Source: Acestrorhynchus altus
Lineage: Eukaryota > Chordata > Actinopteri > Characiformes > Acestrorhynchidae
DNA length: 64,000 bases
Reading direction: 5' to 3'
Assembly (NCBI GenBank): GCA_034509495.1
Contig: CM067510.1
Span: forward strand, 27,643,647 to 27,707,646
Shown here: in pieces, positions 11,761 through 26,662 of the stretch
Layout of the letters: each line of letters starts with the position of its first letter
Position numbering within the stretch: the stretch's first letter is position 1
Notes under the pieces: generated by a model
Databases searched by the model: none
The model's input: only the letters and a program-made list of their open reading frames with translations
What the model was told of the DNA's origin: nothing
Position numbers and translations under genes: made by a program

Positions 11761-11766
11761 TTTATT
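11761..11766 (-). terminator. Candidate polyadenylation signal AATAAA
   Basis: AATAAA on the minus strand lies 578 nt after the stop codon of the NERD-like gene. It is the first canonical hexamer I noticed downstream. The stretch 11710-12343 is A/T-rich and otherwise featureless, compatible with a 3' UTR. No transcript evidence is available. Confidence 0.3.
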
Positions 11767-12343
11767 AAACAACAATTTTTACATGTAACAGCCAATCAAA
11801 ATAAAAACTATTTCATGAGCTCATGCATACCCCTGACCTAAGCTCAACACCTGTCTGGGAACTGCAAGTTATAATAAAAATAACAGAAGTGTTATTAAGT
11901 AAATTACAGCAAAAAACAAACAAACAAAAAACAAACAAACAGGAAAATACAAAAAGAAAAGGCAAAAAGTAAAAGCATCCAGAAATAAAGGCAGTTTCTG
12001 AACTTGAGTTTCTTCTACATTGGAAATAAGATGGGAAAATTAAATAAATGAAAGGCTAAATTACCAAAATACACAACTCTAATTAAAACACTGTTTGGGG
12101 CTTAGAAAAGCTTTTAGGTGGGGAGTGCTGTAGGAAACCTGGAGTTGAAAAAAGTAAGAGTTATGATAAAAACAGCATTACTGGAAGACTGTGGTATAGG
12201 ACTGTCTGTCGGGTGGTAAACTTACCATCTGAATGAGGTTAGCTCATACAATTTGCAACCACACAATAACACAATGACATGATTACTGATAGTCAACAGA
12301 GGCCTACTGTGTTCCTACTCCTACCCCCTGACTCTCTCTCTCT

Positions 12344-12511
12344 CTAGATACTGAGAGTGATGCTGTGGATGGTGTTGGCAGGTATCTTGGCATCTTTGTC
12401 CTCGCCGCTGATGCGAAACACAATGTGAGTATTGGATGGGATGGTGGCGGTTCCCGTCAATGGTTTTCCGAGCCAGCCCTGTGCTCCACGCTTATACATT
12501 CGCACGGTCAC
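12344..12511 (-). CDS. Exon 7 (last coding exon), residues 301-355 and stop
   Basis: The acceptor TTTCTTTAG precedes GTGACCGTG, and TAG is at 12346-12344. It encodes VTVRMYKRGAQGWLGKP through NTIHSITLSI, 55 aa with a beta-strand pattern. The frame matches exon 6 (phase 0). It sits 32.4 kb from exon 6, and the stop is followed directly by a GA-rich 3' UTR. Confidence 0.9.
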   Translation of the reverse strand: MTVRMYKRGAQGWLGKPLTGTATIPSNTHIVFRISGEDKDAKIPANTIHSITLSI

Positions 12512-15500
12512 CTAAAGAAAAAAACACAACAAACAAAAAAATAAACAACACACAATAAACAAAAATAATGCACCCAGACAAATATTTTGTATCTGCCTTT
12601 GCTGTGGAGAGGCACACTGCTCCAACTGCTGCTACAACTAGGCTGTTCTGTTGACAGACAGCTCAGAAATATGTGCAGGACATCCTGCAGACACATATTG
12701 CCTCTCATGGCAGGGCTTCCTACTGGTCCATGTATCATTAACTTATGAATACAGAACACAGGTTGATCAGCAGAGCAACAGACCTGCCCTTCCCAAATAA
12801 ATGAATGAAAGCCCTGCTGGTAAACTTGTGTACAGGATTTAATTGCATTTAGTGACAGAGTGTCCCCAACACCCCAACTCATCCCAAAGGTATTGGATGG
12901 AGCTCAATAATTGAAGAGAACACAGTTCCAGTGCTCCACAGCTCAATGCGCTTGGTACGAATAGGTTCATAACTTTTTCCTCACAAGAAAACTACATTTC
13001 TAATAATTACATTTTACAAATGATGTTTAAAAGACATTTCTTCGGGTTTATGTGTTTAGTTATATCACCTCCATCTCTCAATATGGTTAAAATGAAGATC
13101 AAATGTCCATATATTTAAATAAGTCAAAAATGTTCATTGGGTGTCCTAACTTCTTAGTCCTAACTAAAGCAGAAGCAGACACACTGAAGTCTAAAAAGTG
13201 ATGTGAATATTGAAAAAATCAGATTTAGCAGAATTACTGCGGAACAGAATCAGCTACAACTCCTGTATATGAGGGGACGGGCTCAGAGAACAATGTCTGC
13301 TGGTTTGCTGGTGACCTCCAGAGGCCAGAGAGGTCATGACCCTGACTGAGACCTTGTGATATGCCCCCAGACCTCTATGGACACCCGTGGCCTTCACCTT
13401 TGACCTTTTGTAGCCCAAGCTGTTGTACACAGGTTGACCAGGAGGGCCCCTGGCCTGACTTTCATTAATCGATAAGGGAAAGGCCTCCATTTGGGTAGTA
13501 CATTTACTCTGCTGTAAGAGGGGCAGCAAACATATGCTGTTCCTGACAGGTAGACAAGAACAAGTCACCTGTACATCCTCTCTGTCTAAAAGCTATTATC
13601 CCCAAAAAAATCAACCGAGAGAAATTAAACTTGGTGGGTGGGTTTGGTGTCCTTTTGATGTTAGACAGGTCTTATGTAACTGACTGACTATATAAGGTCA
13701 TCTTTTTGTGCATGCTTCTCATTCTGACTCATGCTGTTGAGTTGGTAATATCTTTTGCAAGTGAAGTACACGAGACAGGAGAAATATAAAAGCCTTTGAA
13801 ATTTGGTGCTGACCAAGACTTCTGAGAGTTCCCTGGACAGCAAAGACAACAAACAAATCCTTGACCAAATCAAGCCTAACCTCTTGCTGGATGCCCAGAT
13901 GGTCAAGCTGAAGCTCTCTTACTTTGGACACATTATGAGAAGAACCGAAACACTGGAAAAGATCATCATGCTGGGAAGAGTAAAAGAGGAAGAGGATGAC
14001 CAGCTACAAGATGGATAGATATAATTCAAGGAATAATGAACCAACCATCCAGATGCCTGAAGACCATAAGATGGGACATTCTGGAGGAACACTTTCCATA
14101 TGGTCACTAGGAGTTGGAAATGACTTGACGGCAATTGCTTAATTATGCCTCAGAGAAGAGTTTGAAAAACAATATTGCATATTGGGTTGGGTATTACCAT
14201 AGCACTCTTTTGGTGCCAGTGGATAGAAGAAGGCAAGACATGAAAGATATGGGATATCTGAATGACCCAACAGCCATGATTACGGACATTCAGACTGTCA
14301 TGGAGTCATGCAGAATGGCAGCAATTCATCTTCAGAGTCCTGCTTTTGGTGGGGATGACCAATGAAGGCATCATGGTCAGCAGCAAGATCTATGGTGGAA
14401 GAGTGAAAATGTGTAGGATGCTATTGAATGTGCTGTCAACACCCCACTCCATCTGCAGGAACTGAATATAGAACGGATTATTACAGGACACTATTAGGAA
14501 TCTTGACAATTCCATGCTGAGATGTCATTGAGATGCATTGATAGACACTACTTCTGTATGTATCATCATATGAACATATGAGTCTATTTGTGCAAATCTT
14601 TACTAACTATCAATATTTTACATGTTGCGTAAAAGCAATTACAGTAGCTAAATATTGACTGATTATCACAAAGTAGCAGGATTAGGACCAGAATGAACGT
14701 AAAATTTAAATTGTGGGTGAAAATTAGGATCGAGACTAGGATTATGTTTAGGACTAGGGTGAGGGTTATGTTTGCTTTTTGATTTAAATGTAGGGTTTGG
14801 ATTAAGAACAGGATTAGATTTAGGACCAGTGAGATGTTTAGGTTTAGGCTTTGAAATTAGGGTTGAGATTACTACAGGATTAGTAACAAGGTAAGGGTCA
14901 GGATGAGGGCAAGGGTTAGATGTAGAGTTAGTTTTGAAACCAATACTGTGTTTAGGTATAAGGTGAAGAGTTTTAGAGTTAAGATTAAAATCAGGCATAG
15001 GTTTAAGAGTAGGGTGAGGGATAAGTGTATGTTTTGTGTCAAATTAGGGTTATGTTTAGGACCAAGATTAGGGATGGTATCAGGTTTAGGGTCAGGACCA
15101 GAGGGTTAGGTTTATCGTACAAATTATGATTGAGACCAAGATCATGTTTAGGACTAGGGTGAGGGTTATGTTAGGATTAGATGTAGGTTTTGGGTTGAAG
15201 CATTTCTACATGTTTATTACAAACAACATCACCTCAACCCTCCTCAGATCTGATGCCCTTTAAATCTGATGTGTCTCTCAGGAGGCCTTTTATTTTTTAT
15301 TCTAAATTTTGCGAAAGTTCAGCTTCAGCTCAGCAGGGTTGTTCAGGTGGCTGAATGAGGTCTAATAGAGCAATTCTGTCTGTCTGCAGGACACTCTCTT
15401 CAGCATCAAAGCATCCAGATTCACGGCTTTGAAAAAGCAGACAAGTGCAGATTAAAATCAGACGTCTTTCCTGCTCCATCCAGCTTAACTAAACATGTGC

Positions 15501-18500
15501 TCTGAGCGCTCCGCTCCTCCTGCTGGGTCAGCCGGACAATGGGAGTGCTAATGAGATTTGCGTGGCCACATAATTGAACTCTATACCATTTCAAAGGAAT
15601 AATCTGAAGCACTTCAGCATCACACAGGGATTAAGGTGTCTAACCCTGCCTTTTCCATGCATCTCGATATCCTTTTGTTCACCATGGACAACTTTTCAAT
15701 TACGATTTCTTTCTGTCACAGGAGAGAGATGGCCAAATTGATGAGGGTGTTTTGCTAATGGTGGCAGTGGTTGGAGTTCATCGCCCATCGCCTGGGTTGC
15801 TGTAAATGGCCTCTGGGGCTTTTATTACCACAACATCAAAAGGTAGACATACTTGTGCTTTTCCTTTTTGGGGGAGGAGTCTATTGCCTTCATGTCCCAC
15901 ATTCATCTAAATGGTGAAGAGGCATCAAAAAAAGACAAATCATCACATCTGTCGATCAGCCCGGACATGTCTAGTGTCTAAGGATGCATCATCAGGTTTG
16001 CTCTGGAGCTCTACCCAAGTCTGTTAGGACTCTCCTTCCATCATATACTGGATTCGGGTGTCATTAGTATATTGTTGCTTCTTGATCTTAGCTTACTGTA
16101 CCTCAAGATTTATTGCTCTCTTGTTTACACAACATTGGTCTTACTGGTTCTGCTCTCTTACTGATAGACAACACACTATTTATCCATTCAGAATGATACA
16201 TTTTCTACTGTGTCTGTTACTATGGCTGTCCCACAGGGCTCAGTCATTGGACCACTACTCTTTACAGTATACATGCTGCCACTTGGCCACATAATATGCT
16301 GTCATGGTTTAAATTTTCATTGTTAAACAGACAACATTCAGATCTATGTAAGTGTCAGTCCTTACAATCCCCAATCAGGACATGAAGTCAGAGATGAGTC
16401 AGAATGTCTTAAAACTGAACAGAGGCAAAGCTGATTTCTTTATGTGGCTCTAAAGCACTAAAGCTCATCTGTCTTAGTTGATGACAATATGTGGAAAATG
16501 CTGCTGCTAGGATAAGCACCTCTTCTAATAAATCTGACCATTTCATCCCTATCCTTCAGAGCCTTCATTGGTTACCTGTTTCGTTTTGTATTCCGTATAA
16601 ATTTGTGCACCATCTACCCACCCAGAGAAAGCTCTCTGAGCCAGTCTGAGCCCACAGCCAGAAAATTCCAATTCTTTTAAACTGGTGAATTTATTTGATC
16701 TTCTGACCAACTATTAAAAAAGGATAAATATGTAGAACATATTTATGTAGAACTTTTACTTTGCCTTATATTTGATAAATAGATTATAAATGACTAAAAT
16801 ACTAAGTGTATTTTTAATTTTTACTGCATCATCTGTACATGCATCAGACAAATCTGCATTGTCTGTGCATGTACAGATGATACACCATGGGTATTATTGT
16901 TTCTTATTAAGGTTATAATTAATTATTACTCATACATTATGTAAAATATTAATTCATTAATTAAATATAAATATATGGACATGAATTTTGCAGTTACTCC
17001 AACAAAAGCAGGACAAACGTTTTAATACTTTTGATTCAGAAGAAACAGTAAAATTCCTTATCTACTAATCAAAGTAACCATCATAATGCATCATAGCACA
17101 ACGACAGAATGGGGGAAGTAATTGTGGTTCAGACATTGATCCTTAAGTTGGTCCATGTCTCATCTTACAACGTTATGTGACACCTTGGAATGAATGAATA
17201 TTAATTCTGGCATGCTCAAAAAATACCACCTTGAGTATCATATCACACAACCCATAAACAGCAGACATCTCTGTCACTAGAAGCCAAGAGGGAAGACAAT
17301 TGTGGAAAAGGACAATGGGAGACTGACACTAGTTATTTGTCTGCAATCAACCAAAACCTCAACAAATCAGGAGCGCAGCCCTGGACGTATGACAGAGAGA
17401 AATGAAGGGAGTTCAAAGAGTCTCTGAATTCACAAGTGCTGAGGTTTATGAGTGCAATCCTGTGCTGAAGAGGGGAGTTTACCCTCATTTACTAACAGAG
17501 CTGTTCAGGATGACAGGCCAGCACATAAGGCAGCCATTCAAGATAATATAATTCAAGTTATGAACATCAGCAGTTGGTATGCACCAGATTATGAAGATGA
17601 AACCTCAGTAATGTCTCAGTTATGCCACTAAATTGCTCTCATTCTTTGGTGTGATCTGAAGAGCAATCCTGTAAGTAAGGGGAAAGTCCAGAGGGACAAA
17701 TGAACAATTTGTCAGCTCAGTCACTCACGTTTCATTACTTTATAGAATGTCTGAAAACATGACTCAACTAAGACTGAATAAGACAATGCTCATTTCTTCT
17801 GAAATCAAGGGTATTAAAAAGAGTTTATCTTGGTTTTGTTGGATTGTCTCTACTGTCCAGGGAAGACTTTCTAGTAGATTCTGGAGCATTGCTCTGAAGA
17901 TTTGATGCATTCAGTGACAAGTGTCAGTGAGGTCAGGATGTTGGATGATTGCCCACTTCATCGCAACAATTTTGTCTGACCACAGCCAGGTAAGGTATTC
18001 TCTCTCTTTGGAGACAGTTTTGTCAGACTACAGTCAGTGCAGGACATAATTTTGTCAGTAATGTTATTACAGAACAATTCGGTTAAAGCTCTAATGAATA
18101 TCCAAAAGTTGACCTTTTAGTGTAAAGACATGAACACTGTATAAAGAAAAATGTCTCAGATTTTGGGGGCTTATTTCTTCTCTCAGTCCAGGAATGACAC
18201 CTCAGGAGCAGGTGTGAGTGTTGACTAAATTACTGAAACATCACACTTATCAGAGATCAGATAATCAGATTACCTCAGGCAGCTTCCGCTTGAACTTCGA
18301 ACAGCACGACAGTTCTAAAATAAGCCCCTCGGGTTCACTGCATGTCATCCTTCCTACCCTAAATATTTCTATTAGGGACAGAGACAGAAGACTTCCTCAC
18401 TTTAGTTTGATACAAATTTGTGTTTGCTCACATCAATGTATTTATTAGTTTTGTGAATCTGAACATGAACACTGGAAAAGAACAGCTAATTAAATGAAGT

Positions 18501-21500
18501 GCTATCATTTTGTGTAGTTGCTGTGTGAGTGCAGACTCGGTTTGGCCTGTACAAATGTAGACTTGCACCTCAGACAAGTATTGTCTACAGGATAATCTTT
18601 CATTTCAAAGTCTCGCCTATAAATCTTCAAAGGGATGCTCTTGTCACTTCTTATGAGTCTCTTGGAACCCAGAGGCAGATGGCAGAGCTTCTGCCAAGAA
18701 CTAAATTTGTGCACAATGATCAATTACATTAGGTGGAGATGATTTGATGGAAGGGTAAGTACATGTTCGTAAACTACGCCAGGCATTTGAGCAAAGAACT
18801 GTGTTTGAACCTTTTGCTGAGCTTTGAGGAGCATTTTGATGCCAACACAGTGCAACCTGAGAATCTTTAATAACGACTGTGCTATTCTGTTGTGCTGTGA
18901 AAGAACATGTGTAATATCTACTCCAGTATCAGTCCCGGCGTGGTTTATGGTCCTGAACAAACGTGTCAGTTTGGTGAAAGGCAAGGGATGGGAATTTCCA
19001 GAATGTTTTCTTAATACATCTAAACAAAAACAATAACAAGAAGCAATCAACCACAAAATTGAAAGGAATCTTCAAGCTAAATGTAAACATGATCCTGACT
19101 CGTCTGAAAAATAAATCAGGCATCTCTGCTTTGACATCAAATCAGTCGAGGAATTCATAGGTACAGTTCTGTGTGGTCTGCTATATTGGCTGCCAGGACT
19201 TTATCCATGCAAGGGAGAGTTATGTCTCCTGTAACAGTTAAATCCTCAGGCTTCGCCAACTTACCTGCAGAAGACATGATTTTGAGGAGTCAAATTTGTG
19301 TCTTGAGCAAGGTGTTGAATATCAAGCACACAGTGGGGATGACTGTAATCCAGCACTGGTGTCCTATAAAGATCTTATTCTCAATATTCTTACTTATTAA
19401 AGCAGTTTACTGGCTATGAATCCTTGAAATTAGAAATAACACTTAACAATGTATGTGCAACAGTGGTTCTCGAGGGTCCAGATCCAACAATTTTAGGCCA
19501 AAACTGTTAGTCTTATGACACCCATAAGAATGATTACTGTTACTGTCTGCTGTGAATTTTATCAACTACTAGTTAAGCAAGGACTGCGGTCTATAGGACT
19601 GCAAATTATATAGGACTACAGTCAGATTAGTACAGAATTTTGGTCGGTTGCAGTTGGGTTATGACAGGATTCTGTTAGACTGCAGGCAAATTAGGACAGG
19701 ATTCTGTTGGACTGCACTCTAATTAGGACAGGATTCTGTTGGACTGCACTCTAATTAGGACAGGATTCTGTTGGACTGCACTCTAATTAGGACAGGATTC
19801 TGTTGGTCTTCACTCAGGTTAGGACAGGATTCTTTTGGACTGCAGTCAGTTTAGGACAGGATTCTTTTGGACAGCAGTTGGGTTAGGACAGGATTCTTTT
19901 GGACTGCAGTTATGTTAGGACAGGTTTTCGTTGGAATGTATTCAGGTTAGAACAAAATTTTGTTGTCGGGTTAGGACAGGATTTTTTGGGAATGCAGTCA
20001 GATCAGGACATAATTCTGTCAGAATGCAGTCAGGTTAGGATAGGATTCTGTTGGACTCCAGTCAAGTTAGGACAGGATTCTGTTGGACTCCAGTCAGGTT
20101 AAGACAGGATTCTATTGGACTCCAGTCAGGTTAGGACAGGATTCTATTGGACTCCAGTCAGGTTAGGACAGGATTCTGTTGGACTCCAGTCAGGTTAAGA
20201 CAGGATTTTTTGTAAGATTGAATTTGGATTAAAACATGATTCTGTCAACTGCAGTTGGCTTAGAACAGGATTCTGTCAGATGGCAGTCGGTTAGGACAGG
20301 ACACTGTCAGACTGCAGTCAGGTTGGGACAGGATTCTTATGGACTACAGTTGGATTAGGACAGAATTTTGTTGGACTAGGCTACAGTCAAGTTTGGATTT
20401 AATTTTATCTGGTGAAAGAATGCAAGGGCGTATAATTAACCCTTGGGGAAAACCAATACCTCATGTCATATGATACAAGAAATAATACAACCTGTGTCTC
20501 CTTTAAGTTTTCTCTATGATTCTCTGTTAATAGGTACAAGTGTCTTCATCTGACTCTTGCCTCAAGTGTTTCCATTAAATGGTGACATCTCTCAACTGCT
20601 GCACAGGTAAAAGCGGCAGAGTACTATCTTCATTTTTCCTCTGGGAAGGAGAGAGCCCTGTTTGTCTCCCAGTGTTCACAGGTTCATATGCCTCAGGCCT
20701 CAGAACAGGAGTCACACAAAGGGCTGAAAGCTCAGTTAACCGCCTGGCTTGGCGTACCCTCTCACTCTCAGTGTTCCAGCAAGAGGTACAATGACATCAC
20801 CTTTCACATTTCAACAGCTTGGCCACCTCCCTGCTCTCCCCTGTGTGCCACTGGTCATAAATCCTTTCACAGACTCCCTCTTTTCTCACCTCATGCTCAC
20901 CTGGGCTAAAGTGATGCATTGCTGCATCAAAAGACGCAGGACGTTGTTAGTCATTCATTCAGATCTAGTCAGATAAGGAGACTATATGCTTTCTCCCCTC
21001 ACTGTCTGACTCTTTTCAGATGCCCGCAGGGAAACAAGGTGTTTATGACTTTGCACAGGTCACTGATAGGTGTGTAAAACTCTTCCAGCCCACAAAACAA
21101 CAAGGTTTATAATGGGCAACAGTGAACACACTCTTAGAAAAGATACCTTAGTAAGTAAATACTGTCTAAATATCAAATATTTCTCATTTTAAGTTTTTTC
21201 CAAATTTTCCTGTGAGGAAGGACATCCTGTGCCATAATAGACAGAATTTTCTTCTTTGGCTGAAATAACACCAATTATATCTACCCACTTCTGCATGTGG
21301 AATTCTTCCAGCTACGTGATGTACATACAGTTTAATATCATCATCAAAGCCCCTTCTGATACAATGCTCCATGCTGTTGGTATGAGGTTCTTGAGTTCAA
21401 ATGCTTTGTTTTTGTGTGTTATAAATCATTTTATTTTTATTTCATGTCATTGTGACAACATTACTTCAACAAAAAATTTGATTTGATTTGATTTGATTGC

Positions 21501-24500
21501 ACCAAACACTTCTTCTGTTACTGTGCCCAAATAATTCATCTTTGGATTCTTCTGTCCAAAGCACATTGATCCAGAACTTTGTTTTCTGACAGCAATGGTT
21601 TCCTCCTTGCTCACCTCCCATGAAAAGTTAATTTGTTTGGTCTCTTTCTGATGGTAGATGCTGCACTTTGACATTAATTGTAGCAAGAGCTACCTGTACT
21701 GGCATTTTAGGATTTGAACTTGCTAGGATGGCCTGACCTCCAAAGTCCTCTCTAATCATAGTCTAATTGTTTGATTGCCTGATTTTAATTTGAGGCATTT
21801 TAAGTAGTAATAAATGTGGACGTGTCCTAATTTTTCCCTCAAAAAAAGTTATGTTTTTACAAAAGTTTTATGTGTTTAGTTAAATCACCTCCATATATCA
21901 ATATAGTTAATATGAAAAACATTGTTACATATGTTTAAAAAAATGTTCATCAGATGTCCTCATTGTCCTCATACAGATGTATATTGAATGAAATGTTTTT
22001 TAATCCAACAGGCAGTCCAATCCAGTCACATTCTTATCGATTAATAAATGTAACAATATGGTCAAAAGTTATTTTGAGTAATTAAAAAAATAATATGCAT
22101 TTGATGAGGTTCCTTAATTTCCCTGAGGGAACCCTCCCAAGGGATCAATAAAGTTCTATCCTATTCTATCCTATTCCAGAGACCAGGTAGACCAGATCAA
22201 CAATTTGTGAAGGTGAACTACAGCTTTAAAATTCCATGAGGCAGTAACTCTTTCCATGTTGTCTTTTTGGGAAGGAGTTCGAGACGTTGGTAGAATGGCA
22301 CGTACCCAAGTGACTCAGTCCCTGTTCAGTTACAGGTACTGTGGGGACCTCAGCCAGGTATGGCCTGTTACCTAGAGCTACAGGTGCCATGTTTCAGGTG
22401 AACTCAGAGTGATTGTAAACTCACACTCATGCTCTCTTTGTTCCGTCATGTCTCGAACAGATCCAGACAGAAGGAGACATCTACGGCTGCCCCTGACACT
22501 CTCTTGACATGAATCCCACAGAGACTTTGTAGCAAACATGAAGCAGCCCAAAAATCTAAGCCCTCAAAGTGATTTCACAGAGGAGAACTTCATTAACCTT
22601 CCTATTATCTTTCCTAATTTACAGGGGACGACTGGGTAAACATAAAATGAACATGATAACGGTACACGTTAGAACCCAAAGTGTTGTTTGGTGTCAATTT
22701 GACCTCATCGTGTTTCAGCTGTAAAAACATGTAAGAAATACCAACATTTTACACACTTTTTTTTTAAGTTGTTTTGGATGATGTTGAGGTCACTATAACA
22801 TTTTTATAATCCTCAAAAAAATATTTATGGTTCTTATTTTACATAACCATAACTGTAGTAGTACAAGAACCACTGATAGCTCACATGACATGAGAGGGGA
22901 AAACATCAATCTCACAAGAACTTTGATCTTTGCTCTGCTATGGGGGTGAGAAAATAGGGTTCTGGTGAGGATACTGATAGTTCACACAGCACAGGGATGC
23001 TTTCCAAACCATTTCCCTTTGTTCTCTATATGATCACACTTTTGACTGAAAATGACTTCTAAACAAGGTGTCAAAGGGGTATCATCACATCTCTTTGACC
23101 ATCCAAGTGACATAGAGGAGAATGTGCCTGAGACAGAGGATGGTATTGAGGAGGAACTTGATTATGAAGCATCCTCCTCTGATGAGAATGAGACCCTCAG
23201 TGTTTCCCCTCCTTTTGTCTCTCAACTGCCAGCAAACACACTACCTTCCAAAAATGGAAATTATTGAAAAACAGAGAACAAATTAGTGCTACACTGTTGT
23301 TACTGTACTGATGACAGGCAGTGAGCACATGTGTCTGGGATGGTGGGGAGCCCTATCCTCAGGGCCTGGGGAGCATCTGGGGAGTTAGGTGCTTGCTCAA
23401 GGGCACTTCAGTCATGCCCTGCCAGTTTAGGGATTCAAACTGGCAACCTTCCAGTCACAAGGCTGGTTCCCTATTCACCAGTCCACGGCTACCCCAATAG
23501 GACTGGCAGGATCGACAAGCCTGACGAACTCACAGCAATGTGGGATGTATGGAACAAGTGGGTTCAGGAAAGACCCTTTCTTTACTTGTGTTTCGTGGAG
23601 GCTGTCCCTTCAGATAATACATACTGAGCAAACTTGTGAAAAATGGTATCAGCATGTGATGCACACACCCCAACTCCACCAATGATTCAAATTTCAGACA
23701 GGAAATATGGCAGGTGCCACGTCTGTCCCAACAGAAATAATTCCAAGACCAACAACAACTTTGTGAAATGAAAGAATTATGTCTCTAAGAAACATGCATG
23801 CACTCTCCGAACATCATGCTGTGCAGAAAAAAGGTAGAACGTACCTCCTGGTTGCCTGAAGGGAAAATAAGATACTGTTCATATTCTGTCTGTTCTTATT
23901 CTGTCAAACACACTTTACTGAGTAAATAACACTTTTGTACTCACACATATTTGCTCAATGCTCAAATGAACTTTTTTATATGTGTATCGTCAATAAGGAA
24001 CTGTTCTAATGATGACAATGTTCTGTTTTACAAACGAATACTTCTAAAATGTTGGAATTGTGTTTATCTTGTTCTTCATAACTGAAATTGTTTTTCATTC
24101 CAAATGTTATATAAATGTTAAGGTTAATGAGATTCCATAGTGTTCTGCATATTTCTCCAAAACGTCATATTCTGGATGTATAACAGGGATGGGGGTGGAT
24201 AACCACATTGTTTAGGCGCCTTTGTTATATCCCAGCATGTGTACTAATCAGCCATAACATTATGACCAGCTCCTTATTTCTACACCCACTGTCCATTGCA
24301 TCAGCTCCTCTTTTATTTTTGTAGTTCTATAATTACAGACTGTAGTCCATCTTTTTCTCTGCATGCTCTGTTATCCTACTTTCACCCTGATATTTAATGG
24401 ACAGGACCCCACAGGAGCAGGTACAGAGCAGGTATTATGTGGGTCATTCTCAGCACTGCAGTGACACTGACAAGGTGGTGATATGTTAGTGTGTGTGTGT

Positions 24501-26254
24501 TGCGTTGGTATGAGTGGATTTTGAAACCCTTCAATGTCACTGCTGTACTGAGAACAGTCCAGCAACCAGTAACCTCCAGCCAACAGTGTCCTGTGGGCAG
24601 CGTCCTGTGAGCCCTGATGAAAAACTAGAGGATGAACAACACAAACTGCGCAAAAACAGATGAGCTCCTGTCTCTGACTTTACATCAGAGGTGACTGATG
24701 ACATGGCTGTTACATGATTGATCACCTCTACTCCAAATGATAAAATAGATCAATGTTGTACTGTACAAGTATAATGGAAGAGTATTTTCTGTAGTCACTG
24801 GGCCTGTGTGGATCCGGAGATGGCTAATGATCACAGGATTGTGTGTCTGATACCTGGGTTCATATTGTTCAACAATGCCCTCTTTACTCCAGCGTGGTCA
24901 TACCACAACCTTCTAACCTAGGATATGTGAAGAGATGAATGCTGTTTTGGTTGGAGTAACTGTCTCTACTGTCCAGGGAAGACAGAATAATAAATAAATC
25001 TGTCTACCACAGATCATCAGCTTTCTTCAGCATTGCCACACATTTTGACACAACTGAATGGATAATGGATAAAAAAGACACCTGCTCTTCACTATTTCTT
25101 CTGAAATCAAGGGCATCAAAAAGAGTCTATCCTGCTTTTGTTGGAGTGAATGTCTCTACTGTTCAAGGAAGAGTTTCTACTAGATTTTGTAACATTACTG
25201 TGAGGATTAGATTGCGTTCAGGCACAAGAGCTTTAGTGAGGTCAGGATCCCTACCCCACCTCATCCCTAACCCACTAACTTATTCCAAAAGTATGGGATG
25301 GAGCACCATCATTCCAGAGAACACTGCTTCACAGCTTGGAGCTGGGGGCTTTGTACCCCTCTAGCCCATGCCTGGCATTAGTCATGGTTCATGTTTGTTT
25401 ATCTGGCAGAGAGTCCTATTGTTTTAGCAGGGTAATATATAAATATAACGAAAGTAAAGGCAGTTAACCTGTGTATACAGGAGAAGACAACTTGAGACAG
25501 ACAGGACAGAATAAATTATGAAAATTAATCTTTCCAGCTTTCTTTACAAAAAAACAAAAACAAAACAAAAACACACACGACCAACCAGGAAACTCCTGCA
25601 ATAAGCATTTTCATCCACTTACACTGTGCGTACTCTTACCCTGGTCTCCAGCTGACCGGGTTCCTCTGAGTGGTAAAAATATGTCCACTTCTTGAGCTGA
25701 ATGTCTCGAGGCTTTTCTGCCTAAACTTGAGAGCACAATTTATGGCTGATTTAATTTGGCTCTTCACAAACATTCCTAATGACATTAGCCCTGCAGCATA
25801 CACTGACTGCCTCCGTCTTATTCCATTAACCCCCCAAATCAAGTTTAAAGACCATATTGATGCCGAGCATTATTAAGGGTGATTATCAAAACAACAGACA
25901 ATGGGCCAAAGTGTCCGCTAACCGGTTTATGTGTAATTTGACGGAGGCACAACAGATGGCAAAGGCAGTAAATTACAGCCTGCTGCTGTGGAGAACTGTA
26001 CTTCAGCCATAATGTGGAAATGCAGCAGGCCGTAGATAAGGGGGCAGTGACAAAACAGCTTCCTCATAATTGAGGAGCAGAGTGAAAGCACAGGTGTGTC
26101 TGGAAGCATATGGAGCAGTTTTATGAATAACAAAACTAGAGAATCCAAAATACATATCTATATTGTGCAATGACAATGTATAGTACAAGTACAAATATAG
26201 ATAAAAGAGACATTTAGAATCAACCTATAAGGATAAATGATGATGATGATGATG

Positions 26255-26286
<32 letters not shown>

Positions 26287-26594
26287 GTTTATTATTATTT
26301 ATTTATTTATTAGGATAGGATAGAACTTTATTAGAACATAGAAATGCAACAGTTATTATATAACTAAAATCTGTAAAAGCAACACTATTAGTAGTAGTAG
26401 CAACAGTAGTAATAGTAATAGTAGTAATGGTAATAGTAGTAATGGTAATAGTAGTAATGGTAATAGTGGTTATGGTAATAGTGGTTATGGTAATAGTGGT
26501 AATAGCAGTAGTAGTATTATTACAAGTAGTAGTAGTATTACAACAGCCTTGTAGTAGTAGCAATATCAGCGCCAGTGATAGAAGTAGTAGTAAC

Positions 26595-26662
<68 letters not shown>

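Noticed and set aside
14666..14998. 110-codon Asn/Pro/Lys-rich minus frame
   Set aside because: Shadow of the TTAGG-rich tract.
14685..15205. True telomere or chromosome end
   Set aside because: The words are degenerate and the gene continues on both sides.
19585..20390. Regular repeats that could suggest a CRISPR-like array
   Set aside because: There are no unique spacers; the 32-bp units are contiguous, and the context is an animal intron.
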